Source: an uncultured Clostridia bacterium
Lineage (GTDB): Bacteria; Bacillota; Clostridia; Christensenellales; UBA1242
Direction of reading: 5' to 3'
Assembly: GCA_934754475.1 (NCBI GenBank)
Contig: CAKVHV010000001.1
Location: forward strand, 431,112 to 495,111
Length of the DNA: 64,000 bases
Shown: one piece after another, positions 1 to 15,000 of the stretch
How the letters are laid out: every line of letters begins with the position of its first letter
Position numbering within the stretch: the stretch's first letter is position 1
Made by a program: the position numbers and the translations under genes
Notes under the pieces: model-generated
Seen by the model: only the letters and a program-made list of their open reading frames with translations
Databases searched by the model: none
What the model was told of the DNA's origin: nothing

Positions 1-3000
1 TGTATTTTCCACTCAAATCAATATCTGCTGTGAGTTTGTAATAAACAGCATTGGTATTATTACTATTGCTATTCATATTGTTTACAAATAGTACAAAGTC
101 TTGAGTGTTTTGAATTAAGTATGGATTATAAATAGTACCTTTGTTTGTGGCTTCAGTTGTACTAAGTGAAGTACTTGTTGTACTCATATCAAATGCAGTT
201 GAAATAAGTTTCAATGTACCCCTTGAGTCAGTATTGTCTGAATTGTTAGCCCAAACACGTGAGTCTAATTTATTTAGAGTTGTGATATTTACATTAGCAC
301 TTGCAACACTTGTTGCATCCGCTACAGTCTTAGTTCCAACCAAATAGTTGAATTCTTTGTTGTCTAAAATGTTTCCGTTTGCAAACATCAAGTCTGAATT
401 TGCTACACCTGAATTTACAAAGTGAACGTTATTTTTGAGAACAACATTATTAGCATTTACAAATTTAATAGTTGGATTAGAAGTTGTAATTCCAGTATTT
501 GATTTGTAAGTAGTAATTCTATTTACAAAAGCATAAGTATTGTAAATTTTACCAAAGTAATCGCTAGCACCAACTACTGCACTCACATTATTGTGATTTG
601 TTGCAAAGTCGACACCGGTTATCTCAGTTTGATTGACAGCAAACATATAATTTGCTCTACCAACCAAACCACCTACAGCAATTGAATCGGAAGTGTTAGA
701 ATTTTTGATGTTACAAATAACTGAATTTCTAACATTTATGTTATCAAAGTAACTTGAGTTAGCAAGTCCAACCAAATTACCAATGCTTACAGCCAAATCA
801 GTATTAATGTCAAAATTATTAAGAGTAAGTCCTATAAACTTAGCATTATTTGACTTAGCAATCAAACCTACATGATTTGAATTGATGTCATTTGTTGTAT
901 CAAACGAACCTGTAACATTACTTGCAATAATATCAATTTTAATATTATTTATGCTTCCACTATCCAAAGCATCATTTAGGCTAAACATAACGCCATCAAA
1001 TTGAGTTATTGGTAGCCAGAATTTGCTAGACATATCCAAGTTATTTGAAATCTTGTAATAAGCATCTTTGAACTTATAAGATACTCCGTTAACTTTGTAT
1101 GTCTCATCTGGATTGTTATTAAGCATATGAGCAAGCCAGCCGAGTTTGTATGATGAATTAATTGTAAATGCGGTATTCTTGGTTAATCCATCTTCACCCG
1201 ATGTAATATTGCTATCCTTGGTTGCAAATTGGATAGAACTCAATATTTCACTTAGTGTTGGTTGACCACTTGAAATAATTGGAGTTGTGTTATTAAACTT
1301 GGCTGAAGCAGTCGTACTTCCACTCAAATTATTTGTGTAATAATTAGGAATATTGGTATCAATTCCAAATTGGTCAAAGTACGAGTAATAGTCTTTGGCA
1401 AATTTAATATCCAAGTCAACTTTTTCGTCAATTATAGTTACTGTTCCATAATCATAAGTATAAGTCTTGGTTGATGTTCCCGAAACCAAATTAAATGCCA
1501 AATTATATGACAAATATGCTTTGTCTCTAATTCCAAGTTTGTCAGTTTCGGTATGACTAACATCTTGATAACTAGTGTATTTAATTTGATTAGTTACATC
1601 TTTGTTTGTCATTCTTGCGACAATGCTATCATTTTGGTCAGTGAGCCTATAAGAATCTAGGGTTGTACTAATAAGTTTTGCAACATGTCCGTCTGGCATT
1701 TGAGATGTAATAATTACATTATTGCCACTTAGCATTACGCTAACTTTGAGTGTTCTACCCATAACACTTACAAGTTTTGAAACCATTGTGCTAGGAATAT
1801 TTACGTAGTTATTTTCACTACCGAATGAATATTTAAGTACACCATTGTCGTTTTTGATAGAAATTGCATTTCCAAATACACTTTCTTTCGAAATTTCCAA
1901 ATGGGTCTCAGACATTCTATCTGCATCGAAAATATTGAATGTAAAGTCATACAATTTTTCAATCATATAGAAGGCATATTCACCATCAGTATTCACAGGC
2001 GAGTTAACATTTGTTGTGCTTCGTGTCAAAGTAAATTCAATTCTTGTTTGATATTCTTTTGACCCATCAATAGTTACTAGTCTTGAGTTGCTAACATCAA
2101 ATATTCCGTTTGCTTCGTCGACATAAGAACTATCAAAATAAACTTTCTCATAACTGATTGAGCCATCACTCTTTCGTGTCTCATTTAGCTTGTAAATTGC
2201 TTTGATGTATTGTTCTTCAATTTCGTAGTAATAGATTTGCAATGAATTTGTAGAAGTATCATAGAATCTTCTTGCAAACTTGCCGATAAGCGAACCTTGT
2301 TTTTCATTTTGGATTTGTATTCTTACTCTACTACCTTCACTTAAGATGTCTCCCGGAGTAATATCCGAACTAGTATCAACATTTTGGATTGTTACGTTAT
2401 TTGAATTTAGACAAGTATTTCCACCTGTAGTACAAGTATTTGTATAATCAAATGGATGTGAAACATCGTCGTCACAAATAAGTTCGCCATTAGAATTATA
2501 ACAACTATCTAAGTGGTTGTGATAATGCAAAGCGGTAACAACCGAAGATGTGTAGATGTATTCAACTACTGGATAATAATATCCGTCAGTAACTTTGTCG
2601 GAAGTAACGGATAGAGTTGCTTTGGTGATGTACTTCGAAGAAACCTTTCCATTAGACATTCCAATTTCGCTTGTTTGAATTGTTGAAGAATTAATATCAA
2701 TAAACCCTGTAATATTCTTTGCATAATTCAAAGTATCATTATTTGAAACAATCTCATAACCGATTGTTCCATCTCCATTAAATTTGTATTTAATTAGAGA
2801 TGCGTTTTTGATAGTATCCCAATTTCTATCACTAGAATTTGCACTAGCATAGGTCTCATAAACCCAACCAATTAGTCTAGTTGCAATATATGAGTTTTTG
2901 TCACCTACTCTTGGTGTTGCTTCAAAGGTGAATGTTACCAAACTATTTGCACTATTTGGAGAATTTAAACCACTAGTATTTTGATAGTAGTAGTCATGTA

Positions 3001-6000
3001 ATTCTTCAGGCAAGTACCAAGTAGAATAATTTGTATTATCTACACTATGGTTGTAATAGCCGGAATTGCCTTTGAGCATGTTTGTTTTTCCATTACTTGT
3101 TGTACCAGAAACTGTCAAAGTGCCATATTCGTTACTTATAGTATTAGTAATACTATCTCGTGACATTTTTGTACCATTTATTCCAGTACCCAAGAAATTA
3201 AAGTTTTTGCTTAGAACAATCTTGAGAGTATGATTATTTGTTCTAGCATATGTCTTTTGGTCTCCAGAATAATTAGAATTTGACGAAATCAAATTTAAAT
3301 AATCTGTAGATATAGCACTTGTTGATGATGTTGGATTTCTACGATAATTGTAATTTAGGAATGGCACACCATCAAGAACAATGCTAACAATATGATAATT
3401 AGTTTTTGGAGTAATTTTGATACGATTACTTGTTTTGTTTGCATCAATAGAATCACTATGCAAAACTTGAACGTAATAATCTATAGCATTCTTTGTGCTA
3501 GTAGTATCAGTATGTTCGTCTTTGACACCATAAATGATTTGTTCATAGCCATAATCATTAGTTAACTCAAATACCGAAGTGATGTTTTCGTCGGTGAAAT
3601 CAATACCTTCAACCGAAAGTTCTACCTTGACATCATGAGTATTTTTGTTGCCAATTAGCATTGGATATGGATATGTGTGAATCTCATCAGTAGTCTGATA
3701 ATACCAAACATTATCAAAATCAAATCCGTTTAGACCAGTTTTGTTTTTGAGATTTGCATCACTTATGCCATTGGTGATATTTGTAGGAACAGAACTAAAT
3801 GTGCCATTGAGCATATAAATTCCATTTCCAGAACTTGTACCACTTGTCACTCCGTTAGCCGAAGCCAAACTGAAGTTTGCACTTGAATAGAAATAATTAA
3901 TCTCAAGTCCAGTACCAGTACCACTCAAAGCATATGCTTTGGAATTTGATGTCTTTTCAAACTCGTTAATACTTGCTACATACTCACTATTTGCATAATT
4001 TCCATAGTAAGAATTATTTACACTAATATTTGTGTGCTTTCCAACAAGTCCACCAAAGTACGATGAATTATTTACTCTTGTCTTGTTTCCATAAGTATTA
4101 ATAGTTGCAGACGAGTGAACTTTGCTAAGTGACCCACCATTCATGTATCCTACGATACCACCAACATATTTTGGTGATGTAGTGTTCTTTCCAAATGCAC
4201 CAATACTTATATTTCCAACAAATTCAAGTTCGTACAAGGCTTGAGAGTTTGTTCCAATCAAACCACCAATATATACTTCGTTAGAATCAGAATTATTAAT
4301 ATTTGCATCAATTGTTCCTTGAACACTAGTAGATAGAATTTCGCCTGTGTTGTTAGAAACAATCAAAGCATAGTTGCTTGGCTTGTATGTTGCAAATACA
4401 CCTACTGACATATAGATATTTTCTACATACAAGTTTTTGATAACCCCTGCGTTAGTTCCAAACATCGCATAACTATTTGTGTCTCTACTATAGTTATTAA
4501 GAACAATATTCGAAATCTTGTAACCAGCACCATTGAAAGTATATCCACTTGAAATATCCACTGTTGGCCATACAGAGTATCCAAAGTCAATATCTTGGGT
4601 TAGTCTTAGTTCTACATAAGATTTTGAACTGTCTATATTACTTAGATGTCCAAGTAAGTCATTTTTGCTTGAAATAGCATAGATTTTTGGGCTATTTGCA
4701 GATGTGCCACCGGTGTGGTTGTCTACATTTGTAAATGTTGAATATGTGCTGTCAATCTTGAGTTTGCGTGTAGTTGTAGTTGGGTTTGACCAACGAATAG
4801 CAAAGTTGCTAGTTTGATTACTTGACACAAATTCAGTATCTGTATTTGTCGCAAGGAATGTTTTGGAGAATATCGAATGATATACAAAAGTTGTATTAGT
4901 TGTCAAATCACTATTAGATATAGGATTTGTAGTTGCTGGCTTGTCACCTGTTACTTCAAAGTAAATATCATGAGCATATGCACTACTTGAAGTGTAATTA
5001 GAAATAAGTCCAGCAAGTTTTAGATTAGTTCCACCAGAAACCCTATTGCCAGTTCCAGTGATACTAATATTTGACAAATATTCATTCGTGCTTATTCCGT
5101 TGTCAGTAACAATTGGCTTGTCACTACTATTACAGTTGCTTTGACCAATTACAAACGAAGCACTAATATTTTCACCAGTTATTGTACATACAAAACTTCC
5201 GGTAGATTTGGAGTTTCTAATAACATTGTAGCCATTAGTTGTTCCTATAAACTTAGCAAAATAGTAATTGCTAGATAATGCTAACGAAGAAACTGATGTA
5301 TATGTTACATTGTTAATTTCAACATCCAAAATTGTAGTGTTTGTCGAACTACCGATAATAGAACCATTGAATTTATTTTTGGAATTGTAATAAGTTCCTA
5401 CAAAATCATCAATTACAAGTCCTTCGATAGTAGCACCATTAGTAGTATCCAATAGTGACATTGAACTATCAACATTATAGTTGTAATATGCAGTGTTACC
5501 CGAACTAGTATAAGTAAACTCGTCATTATATGAATTAATATAACTTGGAGTACTATTAGTTCCGTCAATAGTCAAAGAACTATTAAGCATAATGTTTGCT
5601 TGTCCGGTTGTACGAAGTCCACTAATTTTGTATTTTTCCGAAATGATTTGACCACGGAAGTCAATCATTGGAAGCCATAGATGTGCCGACATATTTATAT
5701 CACTATCAATATAAATAATTGTATTTTCACTAGCACTTCCTTGAGAAATACTTGGTGTACTTGCAATATAAGCAAGTTGACTAGCGGTTGTTACATGATA
5801 ACCAACCTTAGAAATTCCATTTTTTGTAATTGTAGTAGAAGAAATAGAAGTATGATAGTTTGGATTTCTCCAAGTATCAGATGTAAATACCAAAGTAATT
5901 TCGGTATTATATTGCATGTAGTTGACGTCACTACCTGGTGTCCAGTCTCTAATAGAATAAACAAATACATTGTTTTCACTACTAAAGTAAATATCGTCTT

Positions 6001-9000
6001 CGGCAGTTGCACTATTTTGACCACTCTTTGAGAAGTACATATTCGAAGCATTAGTATACTTAGCACTAACGGAAGCAAAGGTTGAATGTTCTTGTGGATA
6101 AGCTTTGATAACCAAATACTTAGCACCATTAGTTATAAGTGAATTAGTCGCTCTGAAAATATCATTTGTCTCATTAGCATACTTGTTTTGGTCAAACAAA
6201 GTATAATTTGTCGATGCACTTAGAGCATCAGTTGAAGTTGAATATCCAAATTGGAAGTATCCGTTTCCATAAATATTAATCTTGTCTACGTTGTCTGAGT
6301 TCAAAGTATAGTCAGCAACAATATTGTAAGAAGCGCCATCCGAATCACTAGGAACAGATATTGAGTACTCATACATTCCGTTTTTGGTAGCCAATGCAGA
6401 AGCCAAAACCAAATAAGTACTAGTTCCCGCAATCTTAAAGCCCTTGAAGTCGTAAGATGTTGTTGCCGAAATATCTTGAGCATATAGAGTGAGAGTTGTA
6501 AAATCAGTTTTAGTCGCTTGAACGGTGGCGGAAATAGTTTTTGGCTTGCTAGAAATATTATTTGAAACATAAATATTCTTGCCTTTGTATTCCCCGCTTG
6601 TTAGACTAGTGGACTTAAACGAGCCATAAGTCAATTTTTCCGTTGGAGTTGTTGCCCCTACTGGGTCAATGGTTTTTTGTCCCATCTCAATTATAGGTTG
6701 AGTAGAAACGTCCAAATATTCTGGATTGACAGTTAATGTCACATTTCTCTTTTCCATGAAACGCAATGTTTCAATCCACTTGTCAGATGTTTGTGCAACT
6801 TTTTCTTTTCCAGTAGTAGCATCAACATTGCTTGACGAGAAGTAAACGGTTTTTTCAAATTTAATCTGATTTTGACTAGCATTATTTACACTATAATAGG
6901 TTGTATTGCCTTGACCGGCGATATATCCTATGTTTTGAGTATTGCTAGTGACTACATTACTATCATAGATTTGAGTTTGATTATACAAGTTATCAAATTT
7001 GTCATCATCCCAGAGAACTTGAACTGTAGTTTCTTCATTTTCTAGAACGTGAACATTCTTGTAATAAATATCTCCGCCTGTAGTTGTAGTTGGAATAGTA
7101 TAAGTACTAGTTCCAATCTTCAAAATTACACTAGCAGGTGTTCCATCTGAAGCATTAGACAAATATGTTGAAAATTCAATTGTATATTCTCTAGCAAATG
7201 ATGGAGTAACAGAATTTTTGTCTTGATATATATTATTGTCCGAAACGGTCAATGTGTTAGACGAATAATAACTTTCTCTAAGCGATTTATCAATCAAAGC
7301 ATTGTTATAAACACCACTTGAAAGGTTTTCGTAATCGACATATTTTTCGGTATTATTGTCCGTTATCTTTACTTGGAAATGTGCAGTATTTTGAGTTGTA
7401 TTGTTTGTATAAGATACTTCGTGTGGAATATATCTCTCACTAGTTTCAATTGCACTAGTATTTTCAATATAAGGAGTTAGAGTTGTCTTATAATAAAGTC
7501 CATTGTCACCATTTCCATGATATACAACAAATACATAAGTATTCCCCGTAGATTCATGATTTATTTCAAAAATATTAGATATACTAGTATCCCTATTAAT
7601 AGTTCCAGTTGAAATCGAATTAGTAGCATTATAAACCATTGAATATGATTGCGAAGAAGTTCCGTTTGAACCGCCCGTCCAACCATCAGGATACACAACT
7701 TGAGAATATAATGGTTTGATTTTTACCAAATTTTTTTCCACATTACGTTTAAAGGAATAAAATTCAGTTGTTGCAGTACCCTTGCCGACTGAGTTGTGAC
7801 CAGCAACACCATTAGGTTTTTCAAGTGTAACAAGAACGACAGGATTATATAACAATGTAATTTCTTCGCTAGCAGTAATATTTGAAATTGTCAAACTATA
7901 AGTAGTTCCACCTTGGTCTGCAGTAGTTTTAATTGTTGAACTTCCCAACCTAGAAATATTTTCGTAAACATAGCCCGGAACATAATTATCTACACTAGTA
8001 GATGTAAATGAAGGCTCAACAACAGCATCGAATGTTTCACCACTGATTGTTCCATTATAAGGAACAACAAATGTCTTAAAATAAACTTTGTTATCTGAAG
8101 TTGTATAACCATCTGCAACACCAAACTTAGATTTGAAAGTTCCATTTGTTAGATTAAACGCATCATTTCTAGTTGAAGCAAACTTGATTGTAACCTTATT
8201 GGTATAAGTAAAGTAAGCAGATACACGAATCTCTTTGTTGTCTTGTTGATTTGTACTTGAATTAACGGAAGGATGTTCAGATGTTTTGTTTGTAAGTTTT
8301 AGTGTGCCTTCAAAACTTCCTGAGCCGTTCATAAGTTCGGTCTTATTATAGCCAATTTCCAAACCATTGTGAGAATATCCGTAAATTATGTTTGTAATAC
8401 CTTCATATGGATTGTAATTATTAACATTGTGTGTTCTAAATTTGTAACTACTATCTTGATTAACCGAAGTTACAAATGTTACTGACCCAAAGTAGCCAAT
8501 ATAATTTTTGTTGCCTTCCATAGCGAGAATTTCGCTCAAAGGCTTGCCAGTAAACTTGGTATCAGTACTTAAGTTATCGTTAGTAACCAAAGTCTTAAGT
8601 CCTTGATTATTCTTTAGTGCAGCCAATTTGAATTGATTGCCATCAGGTCTTACATCATCAGTAAATACATTTCCATTAAGGTCACATATTCCGTAGAAGA
8701 CATTATATGTAGTCTTTTTCTCAGTTACATATAGCACAATTGGATTTCCATTGGTAGAATTAATATGGCTTTCATTAGCAATGAATGTATAATTGCCATA
8801 ACCTTGTTTTACAAGATTCTCGCTTGTAAATCCAGCAAAGCATTCTTTCATTCCCGCAGAATTTGGTTTGTATTCTTCAAAGCCTTGGTCAAACGAAAGT
8901 GTCATTCTTACTTGGTCAAATCTATCTACAAAGTTTGCAGTCTCGTTTACTTTCGAAGCATTGCTCTTGTCTTTGGCAATAATACCAATATAAATTCCAT

Positions 9001-12000
9001 CTTTTACTTCATAGATTCCATTATCTTTTACTTTAGTAACTGGATTAGTATCATTGCCAAATGCAATTGAGCCACCAGTTACACCACTAAAGTTGTTTTG
9101 ACCATTTTCAGAAATAAATGATTTATTGGTTGCACCAGTATCTAGTCTAATCATTTCTACCAAGTCGATATAGTATGTTCCAGCAGTCGCACTAGTGATA
9201 GTAAATGTGCTAGTAGCATTATTAAATCCATTGTTGTTGATAGTAAACGAAGGAACTGAAGATACACCATTGGTTGCAATTTTGGCAATTCTGAATGGTG
9301 CAATGTAAGAATCAACATTTTCAAAAGGAACATAAGCATCAATAGTAATGCTTTGACCACTTATAAATTTCTTTTGATAGGACGAACCAAATGTAGTAAA
9401 TTTGTCGGTTGCATATTCGCCCGCATAACCCAAATACAAATCTGCCTTATTTTTGGTATCAAAATCTTCATAAGCATTCAAACTTGTTCTAATTCTATAC
9501 TTAATAGTTACTTCATATAGTCTATTTAGATTTACTTGACCTATAGTATGATTTTTGAAACTACCCTGCAATTTATCATTAACATAAGTAGTGTCAAATG
9601 GTATGCCAGTAGTATTTATATAGAAACTATCCGAGTTTGAAGTATCAAGCGAAACAAACGAGCACGATGTACCAGAGTGTGCATCATTATGTTTAGTCAT
9701 ATCCTTGAATGAATAATTTACAAGACCAGATGTGTCGTACTTAACAAAGATATTAAAACTATCAATAAAGTTTCTGTTTGTTCCAGTGCCACAACCAACT
9801 ATCATATATCCATCACTGCGAAGTGGAAGTGGTTTGGAGCATGCACTATCTTGGAATAGAGATACTTGTCCATAAATATTATCAGCACCAATATCAAAAG
9901 TATTTTTTGTACTATTTGTAAGTATTGTTGCAACTTTGGTTACAGCACCGTTATCATAAGTATTAATTTCAAGTTGAACTGGTTTTGCTTGTGAATAGAA
10001 AGCAGTATAATAAATGTTTTCGTTGTTTGCATTAGTAATCTGAACATTATTTACAGTAAATGGAGTATTTGTAGATACTGCAGTAGTTATTGGAGTAGAA
10101 ACATTCGTGTAATAGGTGGAATAACCCGAATTTTTGTACCAACTATCTTGGGCAGTATAATCTGTTCCGCTTACATAAGAATTTGTGCCTTTAAGCAAGC
10201 CAAATACATAGAATTTATCTTTGGAGAATGGAGTGTTTGTGTTCTCGTTAATTTGGTCACTAGCACTAAGTTTAAAATACTCACCTTCTCTTAGATAAAT
10301 AGATGCATAGTTTCCGATACTACTCTCAGTTAGTTCTTGTTTGTTATTCGCTTTTTCGATTTGAGTTACAGAAATTGCACCATTCGCTTTGGAAGCAGCT
10401 GCATTTGTTACATTAACTCTATCTAGGAATACTTGGTGATAATAATCAAATACAGTTTTTATTTCAATATTATCACAATAATTAACTGTTGTAGTAGATT
10501 TTTTGTCAAGTGTATAAGTTATCGTACCACCAGTTGTAGGGTCAACCCTACCACCGGCATTTGCTACCCATGTAGACGACGATTCAATCGAACAATTGTC
10601 ATAATTACTAATAGCCTGTGCGGTCAATTTACTTCCTGCGGTATTCAAAGTTTTTGTAGTTGAACCCGCTGTTATTTGTCCCATATTAATAGCATACGGC
10701 ATTGTTGTATTGTCTGAATAAGTAATAATTACCTTAGCACCAGCAACAACTCTAAGAGTATATGTTCCGGCACTAAACTTGCCATCGATATTAGCAGATA
10801 TAGTTCCAATAACCTTAGCACCATGCTTAATTTGATAAGTAACGTCTGAACTTGTTTGGTTAGATTTCTCAATTACAAGTGCTTCTTTGAAGGCATTGGT
10901 ATCAGTATTAAATCTATTAACTTCGCCTAACAACGAAATTTGGAAAGATCCATCAAATTTGTGTCTAAAGTTAACTGAATATGTGCTTGGAATATCTACA
11001 TTTAGACCATCTTTGATAGCATACTCAATCCAGTCGCTATAGAAATCAGGTTTAAAGTTAATTGTAGTTGTTATCGTGCCACTATTTAGATAAGTATAGT
11101 TTGCATATAGAGACTGATTTGGTTTATCAGAAGTAGCACTATTATCTACAACTATCCACGAATTAGTATAGATGTTGACATCGTTACTCTTGGCGATTAG
11201 ATATAGTTTTGTAAAGTACCCTACTGTAATTTTGGTGTACTTAATGTCAGGCAGGTCAGCATACATAGCCATTCCATTATAGGTACTTCGTTTGCTCGCA
11301 TCAATATCACTAACAGATGTAGGAATTTGTGAACTAATATTTGTAGCAGTACCAGTGCTTGCATTAGTATCAAATCTACGAGCAGATTCAGCCGCTTTTA
11401 GTTCTATTAGAGCAGAATTTGCATTGCTTCCCGAAATTGTAGTAGCACTTGCACCATTTTGAGAAAGAGTTGTATAAACATCAATTGTTCCAGCATAACA
11501 GCTTGTACAACTTGAATTGTTACAACCATGTCCAACGGTGTGTGTAAATTGTTTTTCGGCTATATTTATTCTAATAGTAAATATCTTAAATGTATTAGCA
11601 CTTGAATTTCTAAAATTACCCGAAAGTGTTGTATTGTTAGCGTCAACCGATACTACCGAACAATCCGAAGTACTAGCAGTAGCACTACCTTCAAGAATAG
11701 TCATACCCTTGTATTCCCAACCACGCATGCTAGTATTATTCAAAACACCAGTATTAAAGTTGAATTTATAAGCATTTGCATTAGTCTTTGAATTTTCACT
11801 AGAGAAATATCTATATGCCCCATATTGGCTAGCATTTGGAGTGTTTTGGTTAGAATTTCCCGAAGAATCATGTGTAATTCCGCCTAGAATTGTGTTAATT
11901 TGGTCTTTAGTCATTGAAGCATTAGCAGAATAATATGTAACATATACATTATATTTATTACCAGATATAGTACTAGCGGTATAGTACCTTTGAGCATATG

Positions 12001-15000
12001 CGGTGTTTGTAGTATTTGAAATAACCGCATGAGTTTGGATATGGTTAGAACCATTTAATTTGGATACATAACTATAACTATCTGTAATGAGTCTAATTCC
12101 ACTAACTTGAGTACTCTTAACTTGGCTACCAGTGTAACCAACCATAAGTTCAACAGCCGAAGTATCGCTCAAAGCATTGTTTGTGCTGATTTGAATGTTT
12201 ACACTAAAGTTAGCATTAAATTCATTCAAAATATTGCTACTACCCGAAGTTCTTTGGAAGAATAACCCCATATACTTGGCAGAACTTGATGCAGTAATTG
12301 TTTGGATATATTGGTAATCCGAATTAGTGTCAACTTGGGCTAAGTTTTCATTAAATGTTACAAGTTTAACTTTGTAGTCAGCCATATTGCTACTAACTCT
12401 GTATGTTTTTCCGCTAACAATTGGGAAATATCCGTCAACATTAGGCACTATCAACTGATTTCCCGAATTTGTATACGACTTAAAGTTATCCAAATTCAAA
12501 CCATAATCGGCTACAAAGTCAATAACGTATGGCGAAGTGCTACTAGCAGTAACCGCCCCGTCAACATATGAGTCATAGATTGTGTACCAGGTAGAATTGT
12601 CTGTACTTAAGTACAATGCATTAAATGCACCATTAATCGAAATCCTAGTAATATTTTTGTTTCCGCCCAAATTTAGCGTTGGACTTGACGAAGTAGTACT
12701 AGTTCCGTCGTAGTAAACGGTGTAACTAGGCATAGTACCAGCACTAAACTTCAAGTATCTAGCACTAATTGTATTAGATGCCCACTTCAAAGCCACCGGA
12801 CTAGCACCCGAACTAGCCGAAATTGTCTTGGCAGTTTCGCACATAACTGGCTCAACCAAAATATTACTACAAGAGCCATAATAGTTACTCTTTTCGCTGT
12901 TTACTAAATAGTTAAGTGCAAGTGTTACATTATTTGAATTTCTAGCAATCGTTGCAGTAAAGTTTTGTTCCAATGAATTTCCGGTATATGTATATTGCTT
13001 TGGAACTTTCAAATTACTAGAACCCGAAGAAATTGTGTATAAAGTATAAGGAGTACTTTGAGTTGTACTAGTATCCCCAGTTGTTTTGTATACATAAATT
13101 TTAAAGTACTTGAGAGAATAACCACTTGCAGGAGTTAATGTATATGTTGTTCCCGAATATGATGTCTCTGTCCCATTTGAAATTGTAAAACTATTTACCC
13201 CTTGACCAACATTTGAACTAGCATCACGAGTTATCATCTGCGGACTAATTCTATTTGTTCGGTGCAAAGTTATTCCCACAAACTGAGCCGAAATATTAAA
13301 CGTCGTGCCGGTATTATAAGTTCCTTTGAGATTTGTGTTGGCTGTATCATACCATGTCAATGGGTCTTGAGCATAAGTACCATTAGTAAGTCCATTAACT
13401 TGAGCATATTGTCTATAAAAGTTTGAAGCATTAGTAAACTTAACTTCCAAGTTAGTATAGTAATAAATATTAAGAGTACTTATGCTAAGTGTATAATTAG
13501 TACCACTAGTATTAGTTAGCGACAAAGTTGAATTATTGCCATAAGTATTGTTATACTTGTCTTTGATATCAATAGTTCCACGACCATAGATTGTAACCGA
13601 TGTATTCTTGCCAACAGAAGTACCATCTTCGTATGTACCAAAAGTTTGTTTTTCGACTAAATATGGAGTATAAGCCGAAACGATAGTAATAGTATCACTA
13701 TCCAAATAACTAGACTTGTTAAGCTCAATTTCAATTTTAAGAGTTTTGCAATCAATAAGATAAGTGCTTCCTGATGCAGTAAGTGTCACCTTGTAATTAG
13801 TTACATCATCAGCATCATTTGTACTAATATATTCTGAATAAGGCGCTTTTGTAGTCTTTAAATTTGTTGCGGCAGCAAAAAGTCTATAACTTCCAAATAC
13901 AAGTCGGCTTAATTCAAATCCGTCATCAATGGTCATAGTTGCAGTGACTATTAAGTTAACACCAGACGAAGTTGACGCAAGGTCATAAGTAATTTCCTTT
14001 GTGCCATTAGTTCTAGCCGCTGCAAAGGTTGAACCATTTAGTTTTGCACTAATACTAATACTCTTAATTCCGTCAACCGATTCGCCTTGTTTAGATTTTG
14101 CATCATCAACACTATTAAAGTTAAGAGTAACATAAGGCGCATAAGTAAAGATTATCGAAGAATTTCCGTCCTTCAAATATCCTTTCAAGGTATATTTTTG
14201 GTCTTTCTTTCCATCAATTGTAATTGTACTTGGATTTAGATTTTGGAAAAAGTCTTTTTGAGTTTGACTACTACTATTTGTAACATTTGGGTAGCCACTA
14301 TCCGAAGATTCCAAACTAATAAGGATGTTTCTGTCAGCCACAGTTGCAATACTATCCTTGTCACCCCTAGTAAACTCAAAGTAGTTTCCATAAACAGATG
14401 TCAAAACATATGTGTATTTACCAGTCGAGCCATAAGTGGTACTTCCCGATGCTTGCAAAGTCACATTGGCTAGCAAATTAGAACTATAATTGATTGTATT
14501 TGCACCAATTGACGATGTGTTGTTTTTGGCAAGTTTTACTAATGTTCCGTTTTCACTGCTAGATGTTAGATGAACAGGATCAGGACTACGTCCAGTAGAT
14601 GTATAAGTATAAAAACTTACATAAGGTATTAATCTGTAGAAATAATCATGTCTTGAGTTGTTGTATTGCAAGCCAGGGTTCTCGATATAAATACCTATAG
14701 ACTTGGAAATCTGTTGAACTTTGCTTAGACTAATTGTAACATCACTAGTTACATTTGTACTAGACTTAGAGTTTGTGCTAGGAATACTAAATAGATTATC
14801 AAGACTAAACGATTGTCCTGAAAGTGTTAGAGTTCCGTTGTCTTGGGAATAAGTATATTTACCACCATAGTCTACATAGTACAAGTTGCTATTGTTGTGT
14901 AAAATTTTTGAACCATTAGCAGTAACAGTTGTGCTATCGCTAAATGAATTTGCACCATTAGATGCATAAGATGTATTACGTGAAATACTAATTTGGTGAA